Source of the DNA: an uncultured Gammaproteobacteria bacterium
GTDB lineage: Bacteria; Pseudomonadota; Gammaproteobacteria; UBA6429; Thiohalophilaceae
Reading direction: 5' to 3'
Length of the DNA stretch: 64,000 bases
Assembly (NCBI GenBank): GCA_937967995.1
Contig: CALBTB010000007.1
Location: 62,001-126,000, forward strand
Below the pieces are notes generated by a model. That model was not told the origin of the DNA and did no database searches. It saw only the letters and a program-made list of their open reading frames with translations. Position numbers and translations under genes: made by a program. How positions within the stretch are numbered: position 1 is the first letter of the stretch; each line of letters starts with the position of its first letter. Shown here one piece after another: positions 16,315-25,104 of this stretch.

Positions 16315-16676
16315 TGCCAGACCGGTCTGAATATGAACGGGTGATCGAGGTGAATAGTCTCAAACATGGCCAGTGCCACGGTTTCAAACTCAGGTCCGGC
16401 GCAATAGATGGGTTTGTTATCAACTGGCATGGGCAGTTTTATGCTTATCGAAATCGTTGTCCGCATACCGGTGTCAACCTGAACTGGCAACCGGATATCT
16501 TTCTGGATCTGCAGGGATGTTATGTGCAGTGCAGTATGCACGGTGCCCTGTTTGAACCAAACACAGGCCTGTGTATTCGTGGCCCCTGTCTGGGAGCGTT
16601 ACTTCAGCCTCTCACTATCGTTCAGGATGGCAGTACGCTGTATGTCGATACCGAAAGCCTGCGCGACCAGGATTGA
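16314..16676 (+). CDS. Rieske [2Fe-2S] protein
   Basis: The 120-residue soluble protein carries both Rieske ligand pairs, C49-P-H51 and C73-SM-H76, followed by 'GALFEPNTG' as in Rieske ferredoxins of dioxygenase or NirD type. There is no signal peptide or membrane anchor, so it is cytoplasmic and most likely an electron-transfer ferredoxin. No oxygenase gene is close by. It overlaps yjbQ by one base, suggesting a shared transcript. Confidence 0.9.
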   Translation: MPDRSEYERVIEVNSLKHGQCHGFKLRSGAIDGFVINWHGQFYAYRNRCPHTGVNLNWQPDIFLDLQGCYVQCSMHGALFEPNTGLCIRGPCLGALLQPLTIVQDGSTLYVDTESLRDQD

Positions 16677-16745
16677 TATTGTCGAAAATAGCGATAGACT
16701 GAAAGAGGTGTATCAAGTCACTGAATTGCTTGCCGATATAAGAGC

Positions 16746-17315
16746 ATGATGCTGAATATCTCACGACAATTACTGGTCGGGCTGTTACTGCTGATGGCCT
16801 GGCAGGCGCAGGCTGAAACTGTCTGGATCAATGATACTTTACGCGTGGGTGTGCGCCCTGAACCGACAAACAGTGTGTCGCCAATCGGCGTCGTCGTCAC
16901 CGGTACCAAGCTGGAGGTGCTGGAAAGGCGCGGCGACCATCTTCGAATTCGCACTGACAATGGACTCGAGGGCTGGATCAAGGCCAGTTACACCCGTCAG
17001 AATCCACCGGCGCAGATTCAGCTCGAATCATTACGTAAGGAATTTGATGCGTTAAAGCAACGCAGTAGCAAATACGATGAGGTAATCAGGAACACGGAAG
17101 CGGCCAACAAAGTCCTGCGTCAGGAACTCGACAAAATCAGGGACAGTAATACGGAACTGCAACTGGCGATGGCCCGCGCTCAACAGGGGCAGGATGATTC
17201 CACCAGCGTCTGGGAAATTTCCACATACATTCTTCTGGGATTGTTAGGTTTTTTTATCGGTGTCATCTGGCACCGATATCAGGCGATGAAAAAGCTGGGT
17301 GGCTTACGGGTATAA
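16746..17315 (+). CDS. TIGR04211 family SH3 domain / coiled-coil membrane protein
   Basis: This 189-residue protein has a signal peptide (about residues 1-23, AQA-ET), a bacterial SH3 domain (about 25-85, with 'LRVGVRPEPTN' and 'GLEGWIKASYT'), a long coiled coil (about 90-155) and a C-terminal membrane segment ('YILLGLLGFFIGVIW') with a short basic tail. This matches the YgiM-like TIGR04211 family. It would project into the periplasm from the inner membrane, possibly binding peptidoglycan. It ends 2 bases before the stop of the converging HDOD gene. Confidence 0.85.
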   Translation: MMLNISRQLLVGLLLLMAWQAQAETVWINDTLRVGVRPEPTNSVSPIGVVVTGTKLEVLERRGDHLRIRTDNGLEGWIKASYTRQNPPAQIQLESLRKEFDALKQRSSKYDEVIRNTEAANKVLRQELDKIRDSNTELQLAMARAQQGQDDSTSVWEISTYILLGLLGFFIGVIWHRYQAMKKLGGLRV

Positions 17316-17317
17316 AC

Positions 17318-18673
17318 TCAGGCTGAAATGGCCGTTGCCATTTCCCGGAACGTATCGCCACTCTGCAGAACTTCATCGGTAATCACGAGCACTTCCTCTT
17401 CATCGAGTCCAAGTACTTCTAGCAGGTGTTGGGGTATGTCGTCGGTATCGCTATCCGACATGCCATGCATTTTCAGTAACCGCTCGGACAGGTTGACCAG
17501 CAGGGCATATTTCGCGTGGGGACCGGCGTAGTTCAGGTTATGGTGTTCGGCCACCGTCACACAGATTTCTTCCGGTACATTCCATTCCTGCATCAGCCAT
17601 TTACCCAGTTCATTATGACTGACACCCAGCAGGCGCTGCTCCATTTCCAGGACAGACTTGTCCGGGTGGGCCGCGATCATCTTGTTGAGCCAGGCGTGTT
17701 CGTTACGGAAAAAGAGGTTCAGCACCAGAAAACCAATGTCATGTAACAGGCCGCACAGATAGGCAATACCGGGTTTGGGTCGACCTTCGGCCGGCATGGC
17801 GGTAGCAAGATGCTGTACCAGAGCAGCACTATAAGTTGAGTGTTGCCAGAAATTTTCCTGTCCCAGTGGCCCTTGTGCCGGCAGTTTAAATACCCGCCCC
17901 AGCGCATAACCGAGTGAAATATGCAGGACTGTGTCATAACCCAGCACCCTGAAAATCGCATCCTTCAGAGAGGTGACAGGTTCACTATTATTGAACACGG
18001 CAGAATTTGAATAACGAATGATCTGCGCGGAAAGCGACATATCATTTTCAATAATCGCCACCAGATCATCGATGGTACTGTTGGGATTATTGCGTAGTCC
18101 AAGAATTTTACTGGGCATGTCCGGCATGGCCGGCAGGCGATCCAGTTTCGCCATGCGTTGTTTGATTTGCACGCGAGGCTGACGTGTTGACTGGCGTACA
18201 GGTCGGGCTTCGGAAAAGATAACACCTATTAATATATCGTTACTGAGCTGTTCGAGATCCGGGCTGCGTAATCTGTACAGGGTACAGCTCGCCGGTGCTT
18301 CAAAGTGGATGTAATCCTGGTTAGTCAGTTGTTCATCGATAATCAGCTGCAGTTGGTTATTTCCTTCCACGTCATAACTGGGTGAATGCAGTTGCTTGGC
18401 GAGTGTTGAAATGGAATCTCTTGCATCAACGAAGCGCAGCTTGCGATGCATGATGTCACGCAGTGCATCCAGGTTAAGCAGGTTATCAGCCGGGTACATG
18501 GCCAGGACATAACCCTGCTCATCTTCCAGCATGGCAATTCTGCTGACGCTATGAATCGGGACCGTCTGTTCCAGCCAATCCTCTCTGAGACTGACGGCAT
18601 CCGGTGCACTCAGAGTCTCATAATCGACGCATTGTTTTTCTAGCAGAGCATGGAACAAGTCGGCAGCGGACAT
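17318..18673 (-). CDS. YbaK-like domain fused to HDOD signalling domain
   Basis: This is a 451-residue protein. Residues ~1-155 resemble the YbaK/ProX aminoacyl-tRNA deacylase fold ('VSRIAMLEDEQGYVLAMYPADNLLNLDALRDIM'). Residues ~175-390 form an HDOD domain ('LPAMPDMPSKILGLRNNPNSTIDDLVAIIENDMSLSAQIIRYSNSA'), a catalytically reduced HD fold common in bacterial signalling. The HD-type histidines remain in 'CGLLHDIGFLVL'. The combination suggests a cytoplasmic regulator sensing a small molecule or tRNA state. The ligand is unknown, and catalytic deacylation is not assured. Confidence 0.8.
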   Translation of the reverse strand: MSAADLFHALLEKQCVDYETLSAPDAVSLREDWLEQTVPIHSVSRIAMLEDEQGYVLAMYPADNLLNLDALRDIMHRKLRFVDARDSISTLAKQLHSPSYDVEGNNQLQLIIDEQLTNQDYIHFEAPASCTLYRLRSPDLEQLSNDILIGVIFSEARPVRQSTRQPRVQIKQRMAKLDRLPAMPDMPSKILGLRNNPNSTIDDLVAIIENDMSLSAQIIRYSNSAVFNNSEPVTSLKDAIFRVLGYDTVLHISLGYALGRVFKLPAQGPLGQENFWQHSTYSAALVQHLATAMPAEGRPKPGIAYLCGLLHDIGFLVLNLFFRNEHAWLNKMIAAHPDKSVLEMEQRLLGVSHNELGKWLMQEWNVPEEICVTVAEHHNLNYAGPHAKYALLVNLSERLLKMHGMSDSDTDDIPQHLLEVLGLDEEEVLVITDEVLQSGDTFREMATAISA

Positions 18674-18943
18674 GACCAGTTTCCTTCTGACTTTTGCGTA
18701 CTTTACGAAAACTATCCTGATTCTTTCGTCGATACAATGAATGTCTTTAACGTTTCAGGATAATGTTTCGTTAAAAATTGTTAAATAAAACATTGTCCGG
18801 GGGCTCATGATTCTAGCGTCCCGATTTGTGATAGTTTTAGCCTAAACTGAATTCTGGGAAGCGCCTCACAGTCGAAACGCTGAATTGGTCGCCCAATAAT
18901 GCTAGACTTCAACTCATTATAATAATTGCGGAAATAAGCCTCG

Positions 18944-20143
18944 ATGAATGATGCCAAATCAATAACGACAGATCGCCTGGCAAAACTCGAACCTCTCTCC
19001 AACCTGTCGAAAGAACGCCTCGAAGAACTGGTCACATTATCCTATGTAGAGAGAATGCCGATCGGTGCAATGGTATTTCGCGAAGGTGATATCGATAACC
19101 AGACAATTTACCTGCTCGAAGGTGAGGTTCAGTTATCGTCATCGGACGGAAAAATTGACAAGGTCGTGAACAGCAAGCAACCGGAAACGGTTTATCCCAT
19201 CGATGACAGCCAGCCTCGCCAGGCATCGTGCGCAGCGTTGGGCCGTATCGAGATACTGCGCATCGACAACAGCGTACTTGACTACATGATGATGTGGGAT
19301 CAGATGGCGGCATCGGAAGAGGCCGAGGCGCAACAGGAACAAGGCGACACCGATTCAAAACAGGAAGCGAAGCCCGATTCCGGTGAGTCGAACAAGTCTG
19401 GGAAGAAAACAGCTGACGAGAAAAAAGCGGCACAGACGGGCAAGAAAGAAAAACCCGCCAGCCAGCCAAAAGACACAGTGCCGGATACTCCCCAACCCGC
19501 CGATGAAGATCGTACCTGGATTCGTAAGATGCGACATATCATGGCATTCAAGAATATGCCGCCGGCAAACATCAAGGGGTTGCTGGAAAAAATGGAAACC
19601 ATTCTGGTCGAGGAAGGTGAAGTCATTGTCAAACAGGGTGATTCTGGTGACTACTATTATGTGCTGACTGAAGGTGAAGCTGTTGTCACGCGTATGGTCG
19701 AGCTGGCCACACTGGAAGCGGGTTCGAGTTTTGGTGAAGAGGCGCTGGTATCCGGCGTTAAACGCAATGCGACGGTGACCATGAAGAGTGATGGAATGCT
19801 GATGCGGCTTTCCAAGGATAATTTCAATGCCCTGCTCAAGGACCCCATGGTGGATCGCGTCTCACCCGATGAAGCGCGCGAACGGGTTAACAAGGGAGCA
19901 GTATGGCTGGATGTTCGGCATGCCAAGGAATATGCCTATTCCCGTTTACCCAAGGCGATCAATATCCCGTTACATGAATTACGTATTCGAATAAATGAAC
20001 TGGACAAGGACCGGCAATATATCTGTTATTGCAGCACCGGTCGACGCAGTAGTGCAGCGGCGTTCCTGCTTGTTCAACGTGGTATCAATGCCAGTGTGTT
20101 AAACGGTGGCATCAAGGTAATGGCGCAGGATCTCGTCAAGTAG
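18944..20143 (+). CDS. Tandem cyclic-nucleotide-binding domains fused to a rhodanese
   Basis: The 399-residue protein has a first CRP-like domain (about 15-120) that is degenerate in its phosphate cassette. A Lys/Glu/Gln-rich disordered linker (about 125-190) follows, then a second CRP-like domain (about 200-295) with 'SSFGEEALVSGVKRNATV', and a C-terminal rhodanese (about 305-399) with the loop C363-STGRR. Catalytic Cys and the basic loop are present, so sulfur transfer may be controlled by a cyclic nucleotide. No membrane segment is seen. It converges on the HIT gene with 3 bases between stops. Confidence 0.85.
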   Translation: MNDAKSITTDRLAKLEPLSNLSKERLEELVTLSYVERMPIGAMVFREGDIDNQTIYLLEGEVQLSSSDGKIDKVVNSKQPETVYPIDDSQPRQASCAALGRIEILRIDNSVLDYMMMWDQMAASEEAEAQQEQGDTDSKQEAKPDSGESNKSGKKTADEKKAAQTGKKEKPASQPKDTVPDTPQPADEDRTWIRKMRHIMAFKNMPPANIKGLLEKMETILVEEGEVIVKQGDSGDYYYVLTEGEAVVTRMVELATLEAGSSFGEEALVSGVKRNATVTMKSDGMLMRLSKDNFNALLKDPMVDRVSPDEARERVNKGAVWLDVRHAKEYAYSRLPKAINIPLHELRIRINELDKDRQYICYCSTGRRSSAAAFLLVQRGINASVLNGGIKVMAQDLVK

Positions 20144-20146
20144 CGT

Positions 20147-20491
20147 TTAACCTGGTGGCCAGGTCATTTGTCGGCCGGCCAGAAAATGCAGGTGAATATG
20201 AAAGACGGTCTGGCCACCGTTGGCATTGCAGTTCATCACAACACGATAACCATCCTCATCCACGCCCAGTTGCCGGGCGATATTGGCTGCGGCAGCCACC
20301 AGTTTTCCCGCCAACGACACTTCATTGGAACTGATATCGTTTAATGTCGAGACGTGTTTCTTGGGAATGCACAGGTAGTGATGCGGTGCCTGTGGGTTGA
20401 TGTCCCTGAAGGCCACCACATCCTCATCTTCATAAACAAGCTCGGTGTTAATGTCACCATTTACTATTTTACAAAAAAGGCAATCTGACAT
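20147..20491 (-). CDS. hinT: HIT family nucleotide hydrolase (HinT-like)
   Basis: The 114-residue protein has 'CLFCKIVNGDI' at the start and the histidine triad H-I-H-L-H-F near the end, the HinT signature. HinT enzymes cleave AMP from phosphoramidates (nucleoside phosphoramidase) using the middle His as nucleophile. Zinc-type cysteines (C4, C7) are present. It lies 23 bases after the aldo/keto reductase gene on the same strand and may share its transcript. Confidence 0.9.
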   Translation of the reverse strand: MSDCLFCKIVNGDINTELVYEDEDVVAFRDINPQAPHHYLCIPKKHVSTLNDISSNEVSLAGKLVAAAANIARQLGVDEDGYRVVMNCNANGGQTVFHIHLHFLAGRQMTWPPG

Positions 20492-20514
20492 GTTTTCATC
20501 TCCATTGACAATTA

Positions 20515-21558
20515 TCAGGGACTCGGATTGGGGTGTGTGGTATGTATCGATTCAATACCCGCCAGTATTTGATCATTCAGGATCAGATCGATGCTGGCAA
20601 TATTGTTTTCCAGTTGTGACATGGATGTTGCACCGATAATAGTTGCAGTTGTGAACTGTCTGGTATTGATATAAGCCAGTGCCATCTGTGCCGGATCAAG
20701 CCTGTGTTGCCTGGCCAGTTCCACATAAGCCGTTGTGGCAGAAATCGCCTGCGGATTACTATAACGCGTATAGTCCGGCCAGTTGGTTAAGCGCGCGCCT
20801 GCCGGTTGTTGTCCATCCAGGTATTTACCGGACAGGACGCCAAAACCTAAAGGCGAATATGCCAACAGACCGGTGTGTTCACGCATGGCTATCTCAGCCA
20901 GTCCAATTTCAAATGTGCGATTCAACAGGGAGTAGGGGTTTTGTATGCTGACGACGCGTGGCCAGTTATGTTTTTCACTGTACCTGAGAAATTGCATCAC
21001 ACCCCAGGGTGTTTCATTGGACAAACCGATGTGACGTATCTTACCCGCCTTCACGAGATCGTTGAGGATTTCCAGCGTCACTTCAATTGGCACGTAATCG
21101 TCGTTCGGTTCGTGGACATATCCAAGATGACCGAAGTAATTGGTTTTCCTGTCCGGCCAGTGTAACTGATAGAGATCGATATAATCGGTTTGCAGACGTT
21201 TCAAGCTGTCATTCAGGGCGTTTTCGATATTAACGCGATCGAGCCGTGTGCCGCCGTTACGAATATGTGGAATCCAGTCGGCACCCGGGCCGCAGACTTT
21301 GCTGGCAAGAATAATATCATTGCGTTTGCCGGTGCTGGCAAACCAGTTGCCTATGATTGTTTCAGTTGCACCATAGGTTTCAGCGCGCGGTGGAATGGCA
21401 TACAGTTCGGCGGTGTCAAAGAAATTTACACCCTGTTCGAGCGCGTAATCCATTTGCGCAAAGGCTTCTGCCTGCGTGTTTTGTTCACCCCAGGTCATGG
21501 TCCCAAGGCAGATGGTACTGACCTGAATATCCGTATTGCCCAATACGTTATACTTCAT
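20515..21558 (-). CDS. Tas-like NADP(H)-dependent aldo/keto reductase
   Basis: The 347-residue TIM-barrel enzyme has the catalytic Asp and Tyr in 'FFDTAELY', a Lys at the end of 'ILASKV' and the His in 'LYQLHWPD', plus the NADP-binding C-terminus ('IIGATSMSQLENNIASID'). The long loop before 'ETYGATETIIGNWF' is typical of E. coli Tas. These enzymes reduce aldehydes or ketones; the natural substrate is unknown. It lies 5 bases after the FIST gene stop, in the same direction. Confidence 0.88.
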   Translation of the reverse strand: MKYNVLGNTDIQVSTICLGTMTWGEQNTQAEAFAQMDYALEQGVNFFDTAELYAIPPRAETYGATETIIGNWFASTGKRNDIILASKVCGPGADWIPHIRNGGTRLDRVNIENALNDSLKRLQTDYIDLYQLHWPDRKTNYFGHLGYVHEPNDDYVPIEVTLEILNDLVKAGKIRHIGLSNETPWGVMQFLRYSEKHNWPRVVSIQNPYSLLNRTFEIGLAEIAMREHTGLLAYSPLGFGVLSGKYLDGQQPAGARLTNWPDYTRYSNPQAISATTAYVELARQHRLDPAQMALAYINTRQFTTATIIGATSMSQLENNIASIDLILNDQILAGIESIHTTHPNPSP

Positions 21559-21563
21559 GATCC

Positions 21564-22658
21564 CTATTGAAAAAGTGTCAGAATGCCGGTGTAACCATAC
21601 AGACGATTTCCTGCTATCTCACCATTGGCATAAAAGCCGGCAATCGGAATGTCGCCCAGAATGTCAGCGATCAGTTCCAGCTCCCTGTGTTGACGACCAA
21701 ACATATGCTGGCCACGTCCGAGGCAGGAAAAATACAGACCCCCTTTAATGTTTCCGCGGATACGATTTTTTAATTTTGTCACCATGTGTTCCAGGTCATC
21801 TATCGCTGTTTTGCCATCACGCTTGCAGAACATGATCGATGATCCGGCATGCAGATATTCGCCGATTGCAATGGCACCGGAGTTGGGATCAATACCCATT
21901 AAATTGCGTACCAGGTAGTCACCGGTATCCGAATCGGCAACCGGGAAACCGGCAAAAATATAGCCACCGATGCGATTGAGATCCCGCGCCAGCACTTCAC
22001 CGATGTCTTCTTTCATGACATCCAGTGCCGGTCGTTTATCGATGGTAATAGCAATATTACTGTCTGACTCGGTTAATTCATGCACCGGCCCCAGTGGTGT
22101 GCAGCCCTGTGTGAGTCCGGTGACCAGCGAGACAGATTCATCGAACATAACACCGGACAGGCTGCCTTCGACGATATCGTCCGCTAACTGGTAGTGATAC
22201 GAGTTGGATGAAGTCAGGCCGCCAATTAAATAGCCGTTACCCATGGAATCCGGCAATTGCTGAATCAGGCTGGGCATTTGTCCATTGCGCGGATCACCAT
22301 GTACCACCGCGACGCGCAGACCATCCGGCTCAGCGGGTTGCTGAATATCTTTGGGTGCAGTGAAAATCTGAAACGCGGACTCCGGAATGTCAGTGATCAG
22401 CATGACAATGGCCGGTTGCTCATAATATTCATGGCGGGTGCAACTTACCGCCATACCGATAGTGCCGACCCAGTGTTCAAGCAGACTATCCTGTTTAAGC
22501 GTGCGTACGATGTCACCCAGATTTGCGGCATGAATGTCAGTGACATACAGAAATCCGAGACTGGCTTCCGGCGGCAGATTTCCGATCTGTTCCAGACAAT
22601 CTTCGACGGCCTGACGCCAGTCTGATTTGTCCGAGTGTGCGAGTAAAAATGTCTCCAT
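21564..22658 (-). CDS. FIST domain protein
   Basis: This 364-residue protein has an N-terminal FIST_N-like half and a C-terminal FIST_C half, ending in 'CLGRGQHMFG' and 'IPIAGFYANGEI', a hallmark of the family. FIST domains are proposed sensors for small ligands such as amino acids and are usually coupled to signalling proteins. Here no output domain is attached. It heads a minus-strand run with the aldo/keto reductase and HIT genes. A terminator for the upstream prk gene precedes it. Confidence 0.85.
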   Translation of the reverse strand: METFLLAHSDKSDWRQAVEDCLEQIGNLPPEASLGFLYVTDIHAANLGDIVRTLKQDSLLEHWVGTIGMAVSCTRHEYYEQPAIVMLITDIPESAFQIFTAPKDIQQPAEPDGLRVAVVHGDPRNGQMPSLIQQLPDSMGNGYLIGGLTSSNSYHYQLADDIVEGSLSGVMFDESVSLVTGLTQGCTPLGPVHELTESDSNIAITIDKRPALDVMKEDIGEVLARDLNRIGGYIFAGFPVADSDTGDYLVRNLMGIDPNSGAIAIGEYLHAGSSIMFCKRDGKTAIDDLEHMVTKLKNRIRGNIKGGLYFSCLGRGQHMFGRQHRELELIADILGDIPIAGFYANGEIAGNRLYGYTGILTLFQ

Positions 22659-22681
22659 GCCGGTATTATAATCCTATTACG

Positions 22682-22707
22682 AAAAAAAAAGCCGGGCGAA
22701 CCCGGCT
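22682..22707 (-). terminator. Intrinsic terminator after prk
   Basis: On the minus strand AGCCGGG-TTCG-CCCGGCT is followed by nine T residues (read as A at 22682-22690 on plus). The very stable TTCG tetraloop and long T-tract make it a strong terminator. It separates prk from the FIST gene. Confidence 0.9.
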
Positions 22708-22729
22708 TCTTTATGTTGCTGCTGAATAA

Positions 22730-23617
22730 TCAACCCTTTTTCTTACGTTCAATCAGGTCATGAATAATCGGGTTGAGAACCAGTTCCATGGCAAATCCCA
22801 TTTTACCACCCGGGACAACAATGGTATTTGGCCGGGACATGAACGAATCGGTGATCATGTTGAGCAGGTAAGGGAAATCGATGCCATCCGGTTTACGGAA
22901 GCGAATCACGATAAAGCTTTCATCCGGTGTTGGAATATCACGTGCGATAAACGGGTTTGACGTATCCACGGTCGGGACTCGCTGAAAGTTGATATCCGTT
23001 TTGGAGAACTGTGGCGTAATGTAATGCACATAGTCTTCCATACGACGCAGAATGGTATCCACAATGGCTTCGGCGGAATAACCGCGCTGGGCATTGTCAC
23101 GGTGAATCTTCTGAATCCATTCCAGGTTGACGATGGGGACAACACCGACAAGCAGATCAGTATGCTTGGCGACATCCACATCACCGGCCACCACACCGCC
23201 GTGCAGTCCTTCATAAAACAGCAGGTCGGTATCTTCTTTTATGTCTTCCCACGGCGTGAATTCACCCGGCCCCAGCTTGGTATTTAACCGGGCGTTGTGC
23301 AGGTCGGCTTCTTCTTCGCTATGCAGATAGTAGCGGCGTTTACATTTGCCGGTTTTACCATACGTCTCAAAGGTTTCTGCCAGGGTATCGAAATGATTGG
23401 ATTCCGGACCAAAGTGACTCAGCTGTTTGCCCTTGGCGGCATACTCATCAATGGCCTTTTTCATGGACTGGCGATCGTAACGATGATAGCTGTCGCCCTC
23501 GACGATGAGCGGATTGATCTTTTCACGGAAAAAGATGTGCTCAAAGGCATTTTTCACGGTCGTGGTTCCGGCACCCGAGGAACCCGTGACGGCAATGACC
23601 GGGTGTTTAGCAGACAT
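22730..23617 (-). CDS. prk: Phosphoribulokinase
   Basis: The 295-residue enzyme phosphorylates ribulose 5-phosphate to ribulose 1,5-bisphosphate, the CO2 acceptor of the Calvin cycle (EC 2.7.1.19). It has the P-loop G-S-S-G-A-G-T-T-T near residue 12, and 'GDSYHRYDR', 'LLFYEGLHGG' and 'VPIVNLEWIQKIHRD', all as in the short proteobacterial class, which is octameric and NADH-activated in known members. A strong promoter is not obvious in the 174 bases upstream. No RuBisCO or cbbR gene is adjacent. It is the clearest sign of autotrophy in the window. Confidence 0.95.
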   Translation of the reverse strand: MSAKHPVIAVTGSSGAGTTTVKNAFEHIFFREKINPLIVEGDSYHRYDRQSMKKAIDEYAAKGKQLSHFGPESNHFDTLAETFETYGKTGKCKRRYYLHSEEEADLHNARLNTKLGPGEFTPWEDIKEDTDLLFYEGLHGGVVAGDVDVAKHTDLLVGVVPIVNLEWIQKIHRDNAQRGYSAEAIVDTILRRMEDYVHYITPQFSKTDINFQRVPTVDTSNPFIARDIPTPDESFIVIRFRKPDGIDFPYLLNMITDSFMSRPNTIVVPGGKMGFAMELVLNPIIHDLIERKKKG

Positions 23618-23791
23618 GATGTTCTCCTGAAAACGAATGAAAATGGTGTTCAGACTCAGATAAGCGCTTGTTTTTACGCTATTTTTTATCCGGTCCCCCA
23701 GAAATCGAGCCGCCTATTGTACTGAAAACACCCATCGGTGTAACCCTTGATCACAGGCGCCGGGATCGTGTAATGGCAGGTGTGGTGTGCG

Positions 23792-25081
23792 TCAGCCCTG
23801 TTCGCGGGCTATGGCGCGGTAACCGATATCAGTACGAAAATAGGCATCTTTCCAGCTTATGCCCTGCACACGCGCATAGGCCCGTTGCTGTGCTTCACTC
23901 ACGCTGTCACCCAGTGCCGTTACACACAACACGCGTCCACCGGCGGTGACAATCTGTCCATCCTTTTGTGCCGTGCCGGCATGAAAGACTTTCACGTCAT
24001 CGATTATGTTTGCTGAATCAACACCGCTGATAACCTCACCCTTGGCATAACTGCCGGGATAACCACCGGCCGCCATCACCACGCCCAGCGATGCACGCGA
24101 ATCCCAATCGGCGCTGGTCTGATCGAGCTTTTTATCAAGCGCCGCATTACATAGCGCCACCAGATCCGATTGCAGGCGCAACATGATTGGCTGGGTTTCG
24201 GGATCACCGAAGCGGACGTTGTATTCGATTACTTTGGGAGCGCCGTCGGCCATGATCATCAGACCGGCGTACAAAAAGCCGGTGTACGCATTGCCTTCCT
24301 GTGCCATGCCGCGCACGGTCGGTTCAATGACTTCGCGCATAATGCGTTCATGAATTTGTGCGCTGACGATCGGTGCCGGTGAATAGGCACCCATGCCACC
24401 GGTATTCAGTCCCGTGTCACCATCACCGACGCGTTTATGATCCTGACTGCTGGCCATCGGCAGAATGTGTTCGCCATCGACCATGCAGATAAAACTGGCT
24501 TCCTCACCATCCAGAAATTCTTCAATGACGACGCGGTGTCCGGCGTCGCCAAATGCATTACCCGCCAGCATATCCTGCACCGCAGTGATGGCTTCCTCTT
24601 GCGTCATTGCCACGATGACACCTTTGCCGGCGGCCAGGCCATCGGCCTTAACGACGATCGGCGCACCCTGTTGTTTTATGTAAGCAATCGCCGGTTCGAT
24701 GTCAGTGAAATTTTGATAGGCGGCGGTTGGAATATTGTGGCGGGCCAGAAAATCCTTGGTAAAGGCCTTGGAACCTTCCAGTTGGGCAGCGCCTCTGGTC
24801 GGGCCGAAACAACGCAGTCCCTGTGTCGTAAATTCATCCACGATGCCGACCACCAACGGGGCTTCCGGACCAATGATGGTCAGATCGATTTGCGCCTGTT
24901 TGGCGAAATGCAGCAGTGACTGAATATCTTCCGCGCCAATCGGCACATTCTCGCATTTGTCTTCCATGGCAGTACCGGCATTACCCGGTGCGACGTAAAC
25001 CTTTTGAACATCTGAAGACTGAGCGGCTTTCCAGGCCAGCGCATGTTCGCGTCCGCCACTGCCAACAATTAACACGTTCAT
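23792..25081 (-). CDS. purD: Phosphoribosylamine--glycine ligase
   Basis: The 429-residue enzyme joins 5-phosphoribosylamine and glycine with ATP (EC 6.3.4.13), the second step of purine synthesis. It has the N-terminal 'VLIVGSGGREHALAWK' nucleotide-fold motif, the ATP-grasp core with 'VVKADGLAAGKGV' and 'EEFLDGEEASF', and the 'NVRFGDPETQ' motif. The length is normal. It follows purH by 23 bases in the conserved order dusB-fis-purH-purD. Confidence 0.96.
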   Translation of the reverse strand: MNVLIVGSGGREHALAWKAAQSSDVQKVYVAPGNAGTAMEDKCENVPIGAEDIQSLLHFAKQAQIDLTIIGPEAPLVVGIVDEFTTQGLRCFGPTRGAAQLEGSKAFTKDFLARHNIPTAAYQNFTDIEPAIAYIKQQGAPIVVKADGLAAGKGVIVAMTQEEAITAVQDMLAGNAFGDAGHRVVIEEFLDGEEASFICMVDGEHILPMASSQDHKRVGDGDTGLNTGGMGAYSPAPIVSAQIHERIMREVIEPTVRGMAQEGNAYTGFLYAGLMIMADGAPKVIEYNVRFGDPETQPIMLRLQSDLVALCNAALDKKLDQTSADWDSRASLGVVMAAGGYPGSYAKGEVISGVDSANIIDDVKVFHAGTAQKDGQIVTAGGRVLCVTALGDSVSEAQQRAYARVQGISWKDAYFRTDIGYRAIAREQG

Positions 25082-25104
25082 GGATTGTGCCTTTTATATA
25101 AGTA

